Source of the DNA: Agapanthus africanus
Lineage: Eukaryota > Streptophyta > Magnoliopsida > Asparagales > Amaryllidaceae
Assembly (NCBI GenBank): GCA_030015575.1
Contig: CM057350.1
Location: 523,706,959-523,770,958, forward strand
DNA length: 64,000 nt
Direction of reading: 5' to 3'
Under the pieces are notes generated by a model, which had not been told where the DNA came from, searched no databases, and saw only the letters and a list, made by a program, of their open reading frames with translations. Of the stretch, positions 19,610 to 33,017 are shown in pieces (position 1 is the stretch's first letter; every line of letters begins with the position of its first letter). The translations under genes were made by a program, and so were the position numbers.

Positions 19610-20300
19610 CTCAGCCTCTCCGCCGATCTAGTAGGGTTCCTCACCCACCTGAGAGATACTTCGGTTTCTCTATGACAGTGGGAGCGAGGATTGCATCATG
19701 AGATGATGACCCAACTAGTTTCGAGCTGGCCATCAGGAGTGGGACTCTGTAAGAATGGCTGGATGCTTATCGATCTAAGATGGAATCCTTATACACCAAC
19801 AAAGTATGGACTTTGGTTGCTTTATCTGAAGGGTTAAATTTCCATCAGGAGCGAGTATATCTTGAGAAGATTACTTGGTGTACATAGAAAAGTTGAGACT
19901 TTTAAAGCTATGCTTAAATCCATCCAGATCCTACTTGCCACGGCTACATACCATGACTACGACATCTGGTGGTTGGGTGTCATGACTGCTTTTCTAAATG
20001 ATGTTTTAGAAAAGAGCGTCTATAAGTACACAGCCAGAGGGCTTCGTAGACAGTGGGAGCAGCGGAAACGTGTGAAAGATGTTTTATATAATAAAACAGG
20101 CATCACGTTGTTGGAACATCTGTTTTGATGTGGTAGTCAAAGAGTTTGACTTCATCAAAATGGTAGATGAACCTTGTATATACAAAAAGATAGTAGAGAG
20201 TATGGTGATGATCCTCGTAGAGTACGTGGATGACATACTCTTGATAGGGAAGGAGTTTCCTATGCTACGCTCGGTCATTCTCCGCTTATCATAATGATTC
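19610..20300 (+). pseudogene. Copia A1 reverse transcriptase remnant
   Basis: Starts with the linker RRSSRVPHPPERYFGF and MESLYTNKVWTLV. A collapsed stretch follows with ILLATATYHDYDIWWLGV and TAFLNDVLEKSVY, and then EPCIYKKIVESMVMILVEYV with the YVDD catalytic motif at 20223-20234. Part of the fingers/palm is missing compared with a normal copia RT, and frames change at about 20080. Pseudogene. Confidence 0.82.
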
Positions 20301-20439
20301 TCTATATAGGATCGAAATAATACCTCCTAAATCCTGGGTTTTGGATCTATGAGATAGATCTGATTGGATGTTAGGATTCTCACTAGTTGTAGTGAGATGG
20401 TATTAATCGATACTGGGGAGAATCACTGGAAAAGTTCCA

Positions 20440-20870
20440 GGGTGATAAGGACGACTGAATGTCAGTCGAAGGCATTGTCTTCACCCTCAGTGGAGGGACG
20501 GTATGTTGGAAGAGTTCCAAGCTAGATACCGTGACATACTAGATGATTAAAGGCAAGATACATCGTTACCAAGGATACTACCAAAGAGGCAGTCTGGATA
20601 TTTATAAGTTCATAAGATGAACTTCGTTCCTACCATTGTGTGACAATGGAGTTGTGGCTTATGCCAAGGAACTACCGTCCCATCAGAAATCCAGATATAA
20701 TTCTTAGGCAGTATCACCTGATCATGGAGATGGTTGATCTCCAGGGAGATCGAGATTAGGAGAGTTGACGCAGAGGACGACAGCGCGGATCCACTCACAA
20801 AGGCCTTTTTCCCAGTAGAGACTTTTATGGGATGGTTGAGTATGAGATACTTCAACCGCAGCTAATTGTT
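20440..20870 (+). pseudogene. Copia A1 RNase H remnant
   Basis: Decayed; the recognisable end reads IEIRRVDAEDDSADPLTKAF near 20750-20810, the usual copia RNase H C-terminus, followed by a SMRYF tail. Multiple stops lie upstream. Confidence 0.7.
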
Positions 20871-20900
20871 GGGTATGCGATACCATAACAGATGGCCCTA

Positions 20901-20915
20901 GTGCAAGTGGGAGAT
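20901..20915 (+). other. Copia A1 polypurine tract
   Basis: GTGCAAGTGGGAGAT directly before the 3' LTR. The same tract precedes the A2 3' LTR, and copia B uses the same GCAAGTGGGAGAT on the minus strand (27161-27178). Confidence 0.85.
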
Positions 20916-23086
20916 TGTTAGTTATATGTATGCCCTAGAGGCCATTGCTGTACATACGATGTATATTGTAATGGATGCTTGGACATATATAGGGAGGACT
21001 TTCTTGCTCGACATGATAGTATGCTATCTGGTTGTACTTTATCTTAACATGTACTCTGATTGTCTCTATATTACATGTTGATAAAGCCCTTAGGAAATGT
21101 ACTCGACTACTGGGACTATGATGAGATCATACTAGTGGGGCCACGGTAGTCGACGAGTACATCCTATAATTGTTCCTAGTCGTGGGTGTATCGAGACAGG
21201 GCATCGATACACCAGAGTAGACTAGCGTATACGCATCTTGACCCATATGATGGGTGATGGATGATCCCATATCCATCGGTGTTTGACATCAAGGATGGTG
21301 TACGGGTGCTCAGTGGAGACTGGGTACACTGGACGGACTCGCCGAGAACTCCCAGATGGTATTATACCATACGTCAGATGGCAGTTCTCCGGTGACACTG
21401 GTACAGAGTAGTCTGTTGACCCGAGATCGTCATAGAGTCTTGTGTGATTCCCACTGTGCTTTGATTTCCATCATACCACGTCCAAGAGGGCGTGCAAAAA
21501 GGTGGCTTTTAGGTACAGTCCTGAATCACATGGAGGCAATGAGCGATAGGAGGGGATTCGTCTCTCCCGGTATAGGGAGTTGATGTTGTGCTGTGTTCGA
21601 TTGGCTATAACCGGAAATCCCTGGCCTGGGTTGCTGAGATTTACTGGTAAGTGTTATCAGTAGTTTCTCGAACTGTTATAGACCTCATATCGACACGACT
21701 TATCGAGCTACTGGGGTCTGACATTTACCACCCCTAGGCGAGATATGCAACATATCAGACGACGAGACCGGACTGTACGGGAGTGTTACTGATTGGATTC
21801 ACAGGAGAAGTTACAGGCTTGCTTGTTGATCTTCTGAGCGCTCAATACCTGGGTAGCTGTTACGTTTAGCTGACCGCTTGCAGCTTGTGGGTGTTTGATA
21901 TGATCATCACCTACTGCCGGCGTATTGACGATTCTTTAGAGTCCTACACAGAGGTTTCTTGGCTCAGGCAAAACGGAGTAGGAGCACATATGTGATATGT
22001 GCGGGTCCGAGGATAATACGATATGAGATACCGTATTCTATTCTCCCGATATTTGATATCAGCCGGGTCATCGGATCAAGTGTTGATTCGATGAATCGGT
22101 ACGGATAAATATTAGTCGGTTATATGCGATATATCCGGATTGTCGGATCAAGTGTTGATTCGATAATTTAATGTATAATAATATATATGATATATTAAAT
22201 GACATTAACTAATATTTGCTCACTAAAAGATTCTTTTTCTCACTCGGGTAATACATTGATATATATGCGATATATGTTAATTGTATTATTTTATTTTGTT
22301 ACGATAAATATTATATATGTGATATATAATATTGTAACATGATATGATAACTAATGCAACTTGTTTAGTGGAGTTTAAACATGATTAGGGTTTGGATTAG
22401 GGTTAAGCTTTCTAGATGTTTCTAGAAGGTTTTCTATTTTGTTTTGGAAAAGATATTTTCAAGTGACTCATTCTTAACTCAACCCAAACCCTAACCCTTG
22501 GTCAATTCTCTACAATGGTTAAGTCAACCATGGTTGCATAATTCATCATTATCTCTTTTGCATTATTCATCACAAAAGAAATTCCAATGATTGTTCATCT
22601 TCTTCCTTCATTCTTTTATGGAGAAAAAGCTTTCTAGATTTTTCAAAAGTGATGAATAAATATGAGAAAAAGATAAATAAAGAGAGCAAAAATCCTACTT
22701 CATCATCCTTATCTTCCCTTGCCATTTAGATGAGGGTGTTCACATCATTTCATGAGTGTTAGCTTGTGTTAACGGAACTTCAAGGTAGATCATCTTAGTA
22801 TCGAAGATCGGAAGCAAAGGTTGCATCTTTCTCTTCGTGGAACCTCTCGAGAGTCCGGAACCCGGTGATCGCAGCGAAGGGACCACAACACGGAGCATAT
22901 GAAGTGAAGGACCGGATCTACAAAGGTTGTAATCCCTCTCACTTAGTGTTAAAGTGTTTAGCATGTTAGTTTTCGCCTAATCTCTAGTTTAAAGATCCGT
23001 ATTCGGGTTGTTCGGTACGGCTAATTTTTAAATCGGGCATGGTTGATGCCTCGTAGACCTTTGTGCGCGTGCATAGCAGCCCTACA
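20916..23086 (+). repeat. Copia A1 3' LTR
   Basis: 2171 bp, aligned with 12928-15098 without net length change and with only scattered substitutions by eye. Ends CCTACA followed by TSD ATCTC. Confidence 0.93.
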
Positions 23087-23091
23087 ATCTC

Positions 23092-25006
23092 TCTCTCTCT
23101 CTTCTCAACTCTCTCTCTCCCCGAATCTTTCTGTTTCTCTATCTCTCTTTCATTCTCACTCTCTCTCTATTCGTCTACTTTCTCTAACTCTCTCTCAATC
23201 CCTCTCTGCCCACACTCTCTCTCTCTAAAGCTCTACCCCCAAGCCGATGTCACCCCTGCACACCGTCGGAGCTCCTAGTTGTTGCCACCTGGATCGCCGC
23301 AGTTGAGATACCGAGCCCCAGCTCCTCTCCGCCTATCCGTCGCAGTCGAGCTTGAGTCTAGTCGTCGCGAGCCGAAGCCGTGAAACCAAACCAAACCACG
23401 TCGTTCGTCACGCGCTCGTGACGTTGCCGCTGTCGTACATCGCCCAAAACGTTCCCAGGCAAGTTCTCTACTTGCTACATGCTACAATATGATAATTACA
23501 CATTATAATCTTGTATATCCTATGTTTTAATTTCTGCCAAATATTACGATGTAACTGTTCGATACATGTTCTCATAGGACAACATCATTTAATTTGACGG
23601 AACTAACTGGTATAAGTTGGCCCGTATGGCCGTGAATCTAATGTGTGAAATTCGTTGGAAAATATGACCGTTAACGACTAAAACGACTACCCCCAAGTTT
23701 GCCTGTAAAACTGGATATTTCTGTACCTGAAAACCGTAAAAATCACCATAAATTATATACATACTAGAATGATACGTTCGAGGGCTCAAATCGAAGCCGA
23801 CTCGACGAACTTTAACCCTATACTAGTTTCCAGATATTCCTGTACATAAACTGTGACAATATTTGGATCGGAGTGCGATTCTGGACTGCAGTCCAGAGCG
23901 ACTCCAATTGTTGCTTACTGTTCCGTAATGAACACCACCCTGTTTCCTAAACCCGCAGGTTGCGGAACTCTACTGTTTATTGTAGGTGAACCTGTTAGCT
24001 AGATAACACAAGTGGTTTCATCCTGTTTCGTTATCGTTTGTTATTTAATCTGTAATTTAATAGATCGGGACGCATAACAGTCCTAACAGAATCAGAACTG
24101 ACATATTGGTATTGAATAGTGTATATCTCCTGACGTACAGACGCGATTGAAGATCCGTCTGTTGAATTGAAAACCTTACTGAAAACCCTAGATTTCATCA
24201 AACTGTAGCGTCGCTAAAATATGATCCCAACTGGGATTAAAATGCGTTGCGAAACGGACTTCTGATTCTGAAACCGGATTTCCAGCCGCGAGCGCTTAAA
24301 ATGAAATGGTTATAATTAATGATCCTGGAACCCGATTGGCATGAAACTAAATTCGATGGATGGACAACTGAACATACTAATTATTACCTGTTTATCGTTT
24401 CGCTAAACTATACACGTACGTTTCATGATAAATCGTGCTAGTGATAGAATACTATTTTATGACACCTTAATCATGCTTCATATACTGTTTACGTATCATA
24501 TCATACCCATATCATTGCATTGATAACCTAGTGATATCGTGCATTTACCCAGTATTAGATTTTAGTGATGATTGTGGCAAGTACGTCAGTGTTCGTGTAT
24601 CCGTGAATAAGTGAAAGTGATACGTACTTGTACACAATCAGTGACCCTATTATTCTATTGCATTGTCGACGTCTGTGGGATGCGTGTACGGGTGACTATA
24701 AGTGGTATGGGACACTTATGGAAGCTCTTGCACGAGTGTCACAGATAAGGCATCAGACACTGCCATTTATCTTAGGTATTAGTCGGGATGTGCTTGATGG
24801 AGGTCCTGCCTCCAGTTCTCGCGCAGACATGTCACCGACCGATTGGTATTTAGGGTTATGGTTAGCGTTTGATGTAGACCACGGGGTGTAGGGTAGTTTG
24901 AGTGTGAGTTCAACGGAATCTCGGGAGTCCCATGCCGGCTTATATATTTAGGGAGATATATGGAGATTTACAGGGTATGTGATTATCACCGTGATATACA
25001 TGTTGG
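23092..25006 (+). repeat. Solo LTR, segment 2
   Basis: Continuation of the solo LTR after copia A1: a CT-rich microsatellite (to about 23230), a GC-rich part with CGTCG words, then AT-rich DNA. No RT, integrase or gag motif. The open frame at 24628-24891 has no recognised domain. It ends at GTTGG, the target of copia B. Confidence 0.7.
25002..25006. repeat. Target-site duplication GTTGG, left copy of copia B
   Basis: GTTGG precedes TGTAAGTGCAC at 25007 and recurs at 42952-42956 after CTCCAACA. Confidence 0.9.
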
Positions 25007-27160
25007 TGTAAGTGCACGGCGGCGCCCCGGCCTCCATCCCGAGGCCAAATGCGGAAGCGATGGTTAACTTTAATTTTTCGAACCGGCACCACCGCGCACT
25101 AAAACCCGGATCGTACCATTAACTAGTCCTAGCTAACTACAAGATAGGGAAGAGAGATATACCGAGTGATCTGAGTCCTCCGGTCTTCTCGTCGTCGTCC
25201 CGATCTCCCGCGGAATCTCCGGTCTCTACCTCGTCGCCGGAAGGGCACCACGTCGCCGGCTTCTGTTACGGGCTCCCACCTCTATACCGAGGCAACTCGG
25301 GCACGAAGCTGGCGAGTCGACGTGCCTAAGATTTGCTGTAGAATATAGTGTAGAACCATGTCTCATTTTGGGGTTGTGGAGGTTGCCATTTGGTGGAGGA
25401 ATGATATAAACTTTTGGAGATGGAACTTGTGGGGATTTTGTGAAGCCAAAAGAATAAAAATCCCACACATGAAAAATGGGCAGCCCCTCCTCCAAATGTG
25501 GCCGGCCATTGTGAATGGGGAGAGTGAGAATGAGAGTGGGGTAAAAAATGGGAGCCACTCACCAATCATACAAGAGAGAGAGGAATGGTTATCATATGGA
25601 AAAATGATCACAAAGAAACACCAACACTCCACCAACCTCACCCTTCATCATCATCAACAATCATGTCCTACAAAAGTCAAGCCATGATGAAGATAGAAGT
25701 CAAGGTCAAAGAAGAGCTATCATGATACAACAATATGCAATCACCACCCTCCACAAATGCTTATTTGCACAATTGCAAATAAGCCCTCCTCCACCAATCT
25801 TCGGCCAATGAAGGATACGAAGAAATATGGCCGAAACGAAAAGCAAACTGGCAACTCCAGAAAACTGGTCCCGTAATAAATTACAGGAAAACCTCGATAC
25901 TGTGTATACACACCCGCATTTGTATTCCGACCGAAATACAAATGCAATGAGACAAAATCTACACTGTACTATATTAGGATTCGGCTTAAACCAAAGCCGG
26001 CTAGTATTATCCGTCCGATCCTGATCCGTGCAATACCGCACGTATCTGATCGAACCCTGCCATATCTCCATACGGCCTCTACAGCGTTTCGCCCGAAAAC
26101 TTGAGCAACAGAATGTGGGGGACTCTAAAGACTCGTCAACACCTTGGTTGTGGATTTAACCACTAGCACGTCAGAGGTATAAGCCAATACGTAACGGGCT
26201 ACCAGGTATTGACCAAAAGGGACGTCGATGAGCGAACTCATCCTGACACCCTACTGAGCCTGTCAGTGACAATATCCGTACAGTCCGGTCCGTTCGTCTA
26301 TGAGCATCGCATGGCGGGCCTAGGGAGTTGGTAAAAGTCAGACCCCCAAAAGCGGTACAAGTCGTGTCGGAGTGTAGCCCAGAACACCCTGAGATACTAC
26401 TGGAATACCTACCAGTAAATCTCCTGCCTCGGCCGAGGGCTTCGTGTAATGGCTCTCCTAGACACAGCGCGACCTCACCCCTAATACCGGGAGAGACGAA
26501 CCCCTGAAGATCCGCTCACTGCCTCCATGTGGCTCGGGACTGTACCCAACTAAAACCTGTTTGCACGTCTCCTTTGAGCGTGGTAGGGTAGTAATCAAAG
26601 TACAGTGGGAACTCACATGAGACAAATGACAATCCCCAGGTCGATGAACAAACCTGTACACATGTCACCAGGGAACTGCTATATGACGTCAGGGATAAGA
26701 CCAACTAGCATGTTCCCGGCGAGTCCTGTCCGGTGTACTCATAACCCAATGAGCACATGTATACATCTTAGGTGATCCAACCGACACCAATGGCTTGTGA
26801 GACCGGCCACCGCCCCTCGTCGGGGTCTCGACTGTATACACTAGTCTACTCTGGAGTATCGATGCCCTGTCTCGAAACTCTCACGACTAGGGACCTTTTA
26901 AGGATGTGCTTATAGACTACCAGCTCCCACGTATATGATCGCCCTCATACTGCTGGTGGTCAAGCATGAATCCTAGGGGCTCTATCAACGTGTAATAGCG
27001 ACATGTCAGGTCACCTAAAGCAATACACGATGATAAAGATAAACCAGATAGCATACTATCATCTCGAGTAAGACTGTCCTACTGGGACAGGTCCTCCCTC
27101 AATCATTGCAATCACGTGCCTGTGATCCAATAATTGACTCTGAGGGCACTATCTCCAACA
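25007..27160 (-). repeat. Copia B 3' LTR
   Basis: 2154 bp against 2142 bp for the partner. The partner lacks an 11-bp GGGATTTTGTG present near 25433, a loss between TTGTG direct repeats. Open frames at 25226-25687 on both strands reflect this LTR and are not genes. Confidence 0.92.
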
Positions 27161-27178
27161 ATCTCCCACTTGCACTCA
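27161..27178 (-). other. Copia B polypurine tract
   Basis: On the minus strand reads TGAGTGCAAGTGGGAGAT directly before the 3' LTR start TGTTGG. Confidence 0.85.
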
Positions 27179-27189
27179 AGGCTAATTAT

Positions 27190-29700
27190 TGCGATGTAGC
27201 ATACTCACAGCCCGTGTGATACCGAACACCCAACTTCTCTACTTGTCAGTCTCACAAAGCCCGTTTGCGAAACTATTGCGTTCGAGGAATAGCCTCAGTG
27301 AGTGGATCCGCTTTGATGTTTCTTTCTATGTCTCTCTATATCTCAAGTTCGCGGAGAAAGCCATCTCCCGAAATGAGCAATACCTGTCTTAGAATGTGTC
27401 TGGATGTTTGATGGGACCTAGCTCATAAATGAACTCCAAATCCAAACTTCTTAGACTGTATCGTCAACTGAACTTAATCAGTATACTGCGCCATGCCTCC
27501 CTCAGTATTTCCTTGGACCACCTGTCCCAAATACTGCCCCTTGTCAGAAGGAAAAACTATAACTCTGACAACCTCCTTATCGTCCATGCCACCTTGGAAG
27601 CCTGGAATGATAACTGTCTCCCGAAAGAGGCTGTCGTTATCATATCCCTAGAACATCCACTTATGTTCTAAAACTGCTTTCGACTGTTTCTCCAGGATTG
27701 GATCAATGTTAACTTATTGCATCTAGTGCAAGAACAACATCTGGTGTGGTACTTGACATCTCATGATTGACAAAATTGCCTAAGCAAGTGATCTGCCAAT
27801 CATGCACATCCCTCTCCCCTTTAGTCTGTAAGACACCTTTAGAGAGGGTGACTCCATCACCTGCAGGTACACTACCGTGCCAGGAGTCGTCCATTCTAAA
27901 TACTCTTAGAATGCTGTCTAAGTACCCTTAATTGGGAAACCACCCAAATCTAGATCTAAAACCATAGATCTAGTAACCAGTATGTGTGATATAATGTCCA
28001 AGTCCCATGTGGAGAAACCACTGTGTGACGACCAAAGTATAACCGATCGTAGTATAGGAATGTCACTTCCTACTCTGTGTATGTCATCCAAATACCAGGA
28101 CATCACACCCTACTACCTTCTCAACAGATCCATCCCCTATTCTGATGAAGTCAAACCTATGACTGTCACATCAGAAATTGATGATTTATCTCCGCTATAT
28201 CTGCTTTAGTCTATAAATAGACATAAGCCACATGTCCACCATGCTTCCGTTGCTCCCACTGACCATGATAACCCTATGGCAGAGTCATATAGACGTACAC
28301 TTCTAAAGCCAGTTTAGAACGACGCTATACTCATCCTCCTGCCGGGTCTCACAGTCTCGAACAACAGCATTGGCAAGTCTGGGTAAACAAGACCTTCCTG
28401 TCACCGTCCTTGAGGCTACTGGAGTACCTCTCGGGTGCCTGAGGTTACCCACCGTATCTGCGGAGTGGCCAATAGAATGTCAAACCAGATTGAATCTTTA
28501 GGTTCTTTATCAAATCTTCAGTAATCGTTTGCGGTTCTGGAATTACTTCCAGTTCTACCATACTCCCACTACTGTTTTCTGAAAAAATCCATTTTTATTA
28601 AAACTGTGGCGAGTCAAGAACAATATCACTATTGATCTTTCTTATGGTAGAAAGTCAACCCTCGTCATAGCCTGGGTCAACCCACAAATAGCCATTACAG
28701 AAACATGCCTTGAGTTATCCAGAGTCTGGTTTTAAGCATAGGCCGGACAACTCTCCGTACCTTAACATCGTTAAGATATGAACTGTTCTATATCCAATAT
28801 AGAAACAGAGGCACTGATTTATTGAACCAGATTGAAATCATGCAGCTGTCCCCAGTACATGTCAGCTAAATGGAAGGAGGCCGATCAACGTTACTCAACT
28901 TACGAATGCTTCCAATTATGAGTAACCTGAAAGAGAAGCAAGTTCTCTTAATCACTACTATCAACTGAATACCATACACAAGTATCTACATCTTCGATCA
29001 CTTTGAAGAATCCCGATACTTGCAACACCTGGTTCTCTACTTTATTCAAATACCTATAACTTCTCAAAATTCGGACCCTGTGTTTCCATGAAACACCTGT
29101 CTAAAAACTAGAGAAGTCATAAGTAAACCGAATATAGTACGAGGACCAACCCTCTGTCCTGATGGACCCTGGACAACATACAATACTCTGTATAAGTCCC
29201 TTGAGTCTGATAACTCATTAACTGTGTGTCGTAGGCTGAAAACTGTACTTATGGTTAAGAAGAATTACACCGCTGTTTAATGCTCCTTAGCTAACCATCC
29301 ACTGATATAGGTAAATATCATAGACATAATTTCAAAAAGATATATCTCACTCTATAAAAATAGACGTACAGATGTATCAATTTGAAATTGGTGCATAACA
29401 GCGGATATTCAAAACCAAATATTTGCCGTCCGGCAACCAACCCAGGTGACTTCCTCAAATATCACCGATTACAACGAATCCCGATATAATGAGGATGATC
29501 ACCCAATTCCCAATAACTTACTCCCACTCATCATCTGTAAAACCATACAGATGTGAGAATCGTACATGGTAAATACATACCCTGGAGTAAGGACTAATTG
29601 GGAAATCAGTTTTCTTTTAACAGTACACGGTGAAACTGAAATATTGAAATATTTCGATGGGGTATCCCGGTATTCCTAGTAATGTCTCTTCCAGATTCAC
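27190..29700 (-). pseudogene. Copia B pol remnants (protease-side to RNase H)
   Basis: Minus-strand fragments in order from high to low coordinate. A weak protease-like DSHIC at about 29550 and integrase C-terminal-like VRRVVRPMLKTRL (about 28750) come first. An RT piece WYLDDIHRVGSDIPILRSV has YLDD at 28094-28083. RNase H pieces follow: GDGVTLSKGVLQTKGERD and TTPDVVLALDAIS (27894-27709), then ADPLTEAIPRTQ near 27310-27270. Every segment is interrupted by stops, so it is more decayed than copia A1. Order and motifs fit Ty1/copia. Confidence 0.7.
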
Positions 29701-29720
29701 GACTGTAACCGTATAATTCT

Positions 29721-30500
29721 TTGCCACCTTTCCAAATCCCTTTTTATGTCTTTAGTCATCACCTTCTGCACACCCCTTTAGGCCAAATGGTTTTCTTCCT
29801 TCCCTACCTTTCGGCACCAGCCTATGGTTTGGAAGAAGACTATCCAAGAAGCATAATGGGTGAACTGCCCTAATCCTAGGAGCACTCGCAATGCGAGAGA
29901 AGGTGAAGATAAAAGACAACCGAATAAACCTTATTCCTACTTCTCCTGAACCAGAATCCATCCACGAAATGGAACAAGTTCCTTTCGAGTTCGTATATAA
30001 CCATACGATGGAGTATCCAATAAACTGTGGATCTTCGTAGTGATACGGAGTGTTCTGGAGAAATACAAAGGTGATTTTGGATTGGAGAATAAATACTTGG
30101 TTTGGTTGTGAATAGCAGTCGCAATTTACTTTGCCCTCTTACTAATCCCTTGCTTTGTCTCAACTTAATACTTTCTGCACACCATCGTTATGCTAATTGG
30201 TTTTCTTCATTCCCCACCGTTCGGCACCAGCCTAAGGTTTGGAAGAAGACTATCCAATTTGCGTAATAGGTGTACTATCTCCTAAACCAAGGAGTACTCG
30301 CAACCTGAGAGAAGGTAAAAGGAAAAGACAACTGAATAGTCCTATCCGTTTTCTCCAGAACCGGAAACCATCCTCGAATAAATTCCTTCGAGTTCGTATA
30401 TAACCATACGATGGTTTTGTCCAATGGAAGTGGACGTTCGTAGTAATACGGGGTGTTCTGGAGAAAAGGGTAAAAGTAGGAGTGGCAATGAGATTTGCAA
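29721..30500 (-). repeat. Tandem duplication of about 410 bp in copia B
   Basis: 29721-30130 and 30131-about 30500 align throughout: TTGCC start, TTCTGCACACC, GGTTTTCTTC, TTCGGCACCAGCCTA, GGTTTGGAAGAAGACTATCC, TTCGAGTTCGTATATAACC, GTGTTCTGGAGAAA. Copies differ by many substitutions, so the duplication is old. Minus-strand short frames in both copies have no known domain. Confidence 0.75.
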
Positions 30501-30585
30501 CTCTGACAATCCAAAAGCCAGTGTTTAAGAAGGTTCGGTTAATTTTGGTCTCTGAGTCATAGTCTTAGGGTCGGGTCAATGGTCG

Positions 30586-30608
30586 CTGCCAGAGAGAGAG
30601 AAAAGAAA
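30586..30608 (-). promoter_or_regulatory. Splice-acceptor-like site of copia B
   Basis: Minus strand TTTCTTTTCTCTCTCTCTGG then CAG before CGACC, in the same relative place as the tracts at 18124-18142 and 36036-36057. Confidence 0.4.
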
Positions 30609-30827
30609 CACTCAGCGTGCACTCTAACCTAGATCAGAATGGTTACCAATTTATCTAATCTGGAAACCTCCCACTGTCACCTCAAATTCTCCTCCAAACC
30701 TGAAAGAAGAATTAGTCGGGGTCACCCGAGGAGTAAACTAACTCATCAGTGGGAATCGGGATCCAACTATCATCGCATGATAACGTGACGGAATCCGCTC
30801 ACGGTATCACACTCCAGAAGGTATGCG

Positions 30828-30832
30828 CATAT
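30828..30832. repeat. Target-site duplication CATAT, left copy of copia A2
   Basis: CATAT at 30828-30832 and at 38769-38773 flank the element ends TGTTAG and CCTACA. Confidence 0.9.
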
Positions 30833-33003
30833 TGTTAGTTATATGTATGCCCTAGAGGCCATTACTGTACATACGATGTATATTGTAGTGGATGCTAGGA
30901 CATATATAGGGAGGACTTTCTTGCTCGACATGATAGTATGCTATCTGGTTGTACTTTATCTAAACATGTACTCTGATTGTCTCTATATATACATGTTGAT
31001 AAAGCCCTTAGGATATGTACTCGACTACTGGGACTATGATGAGATCATACTAGTGGGGCCACGGTAGTCGACGAGTACATCCTATAATTGTTCCTAGTCG
31101 TGGGTGTATCGAGACAGGGCATCGATGCACCAGAGTAGACTAGCGTATACGCATCTTGACCCATATGATGGGCGATGGATGATCCCATATCTATCGGTGT
31201 TTGACATCAAGGATGGTGTACGGGTGCTCAATGGAGACTGGGTACACTGGACGGACTCGCCGAGAACTCCCAGATGGTATTATACCTCACGTCAGATGGC
31301 AGTTCTCCGGTGACACTGGTACAGAGTAGTCTGTTGACCCGAGATCGTCATAGAGTCTTGTGTGATTCCCACTGTACTTTGATTTCTATCATACCACGTC
31401 CAAGAGGGCGTGCAAAAAGGTGGCTTTTGGGTACAGTCCCGAATCACATGGAGGCAATGAGCGATAGGAGGGGATTCGTCTCTCCCGGTATAGGGAGTTG
31501 ATGTTGTGCTGTGTTCGATTGGCTATAACCGGAAATCCCTGGCCAGGGTTGTTGAGATTCACTGATAAGTGTTATCAGTAGTTTCTCGAACTGTTATAGA
31601 CCTCATATCGACACGACTTATCGAGCTACTGGGGTCTGACGTTTACCACTCCTAGGCCAGATATGCGACATATCAGACGACGAGACCGGACTGTACGGGA
31701 GTGTTACTGTTTGGATTCACAGGAGAATGTACAGGCTTGCTTGTTGATCTTCTGAGCGCTCAATACCTGGGTAGCTGTTACGTTTAGCTGACCGCTTGCA
31801 GCTTGTGGGTGTTTGATATGATCATCACCTACTGCCGGCGTGTTGACGATTCTTTAGAGTCCTACACAGAGGTTTCTTGGCTCAGGCAAAACGGAGCAGG
31901 AGCACATATGTGATATGTGCGGGACCGAGGATAATGCGATATGTGATACCGTATTATATTCTCGCGATATTTGATATCAGCCGGGTCATCGGATCAAGTG
32001 TTGATTCGATGAATCGGTACGGATAAATATTAGTCGGTTATATGCGATATAGCCGGATTGTCGGATCAAGTGTTGATTCGATAATTTAATGTATAATAAT
32101 ATATATGATATATTAAATGACATTAACTAATATTTGCTCACTAAAAGATTCTTTTTCTCACTCGGGTAATACATTGATATATATGCGATATATGTTAAAT
32201 GTATTATTTTATTTTGTTACAATAAATATTGTATATGTGATATATAATATTGTAACATATTATAATTATTAATGCAACATGTTCAGAGGAGTTTAAACAT
32301 GATTAGGGTTTGGATTAGGGTTAAACCTTCTAGTTGTTTCTAGAAGCTTTTCCTTTGTCTTTGTTAAGATATTATGATAGATATTTCTTTGTGACTCACC
32401 CTTTAACCCAATCCAAACCCTAACCCTAGTAAACTCTCTACAATGGTTAATACAACCATGGTTGCATAAATGATTATGATAACATTTTTTATTCATCACA
32501 ACTATTATTGTTCATCTTCTTCCTTCATTCTCTTCATGGAAAAAGCTTGCTAGCTTTTTTTAAATGTGATGAATAAATATGAGAAAAAGATAAATAAAGA
32601 GAGCAAAAATCCTACTTCATCATCCTCATCTTCCCTTGCCATTTAGATGAGGGTGTTCACATCATTTCATGAGTGTTAGCTTGTGTTAACGGAACTTCAA
32701 GGTAGATCATCTTAGTATCGAAGATCGGAAGCAAAGGTTGCATCTTTCTCTTCGTGGAACCTCTCGAGAGTCCGGATCCCGATGATCGCAGCGAAGGGAC
32801 CACAACACGGAGCATATGAAGTGAAGGACCGGATCTACAAAGGTTATAATCCCTCTCACTTAGTGTTAAAGTTGTTAACATGTTAGTTTTCGCCTAATCT
32901 CTAGTTTAAAGATCCGTATTCGGGTTGTTCGGCATGGCTAATTTTTAAATCGGGCATGGTTGATGCCTTGTAGACCCTTGTGCGCGTGCTTAGCAACCCT
33001 ACA
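30833..33003 (+). repeat. Copia A2 5' LTR
   Basis: 2171 bp, TGTTAG to CCTACA. It differs from the A1 LTRs mostly in 32225-32560, marking a subfamily. Reading frames conserved with other LTR copies (31104-31501, 32657-32881) look like by-products of sequence identity. Confidence 0.92.
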
Positions 33004-33004
33004 G

Positions 33005-33017
33005 TGGTATCAGAGCC
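33005..33017 (+). other. Copia A2 primer-binding site
   Basis: TGGTATCAGAGCC one base after the LTR end, initiator Met tRNA type. Confidence 0.9.

Larger units (their letters stand above)
12928..23086 (+). mobile_element. Copia A1: Ty1/copia element with decayed pol and no gag
   Basis: Two LTRs of equal length (2171 bp), TSD ATCTC, tRNA-iMet-type primer-binding site and a polypurine tract. The internal region (15099-20915) has about 3 kb of non-coding, inverted-repeat-rich leader, then protease, integrase, reverse transcriptase and RNase H remnants in the copia order. All are broken by stops and indels. The LTR start TGTTAGTTATATGTATGCCC, followed by TAGAGGCC, resembles the conserved LTR head of the Angela/TAR-type copia group. 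High LTR-LTR similarity by eye suggests a fairly recent insertion, so the element probably moved with proteins supplied in trans. Confidence 0.92.

Noticed and set aside
25226..25687. Overlapping frames on both strands (also 40936-41479) as genes
   Set aside because: They are inside copia B LTRs, differ by an 11-bp indel between LTR copies and have no domain.
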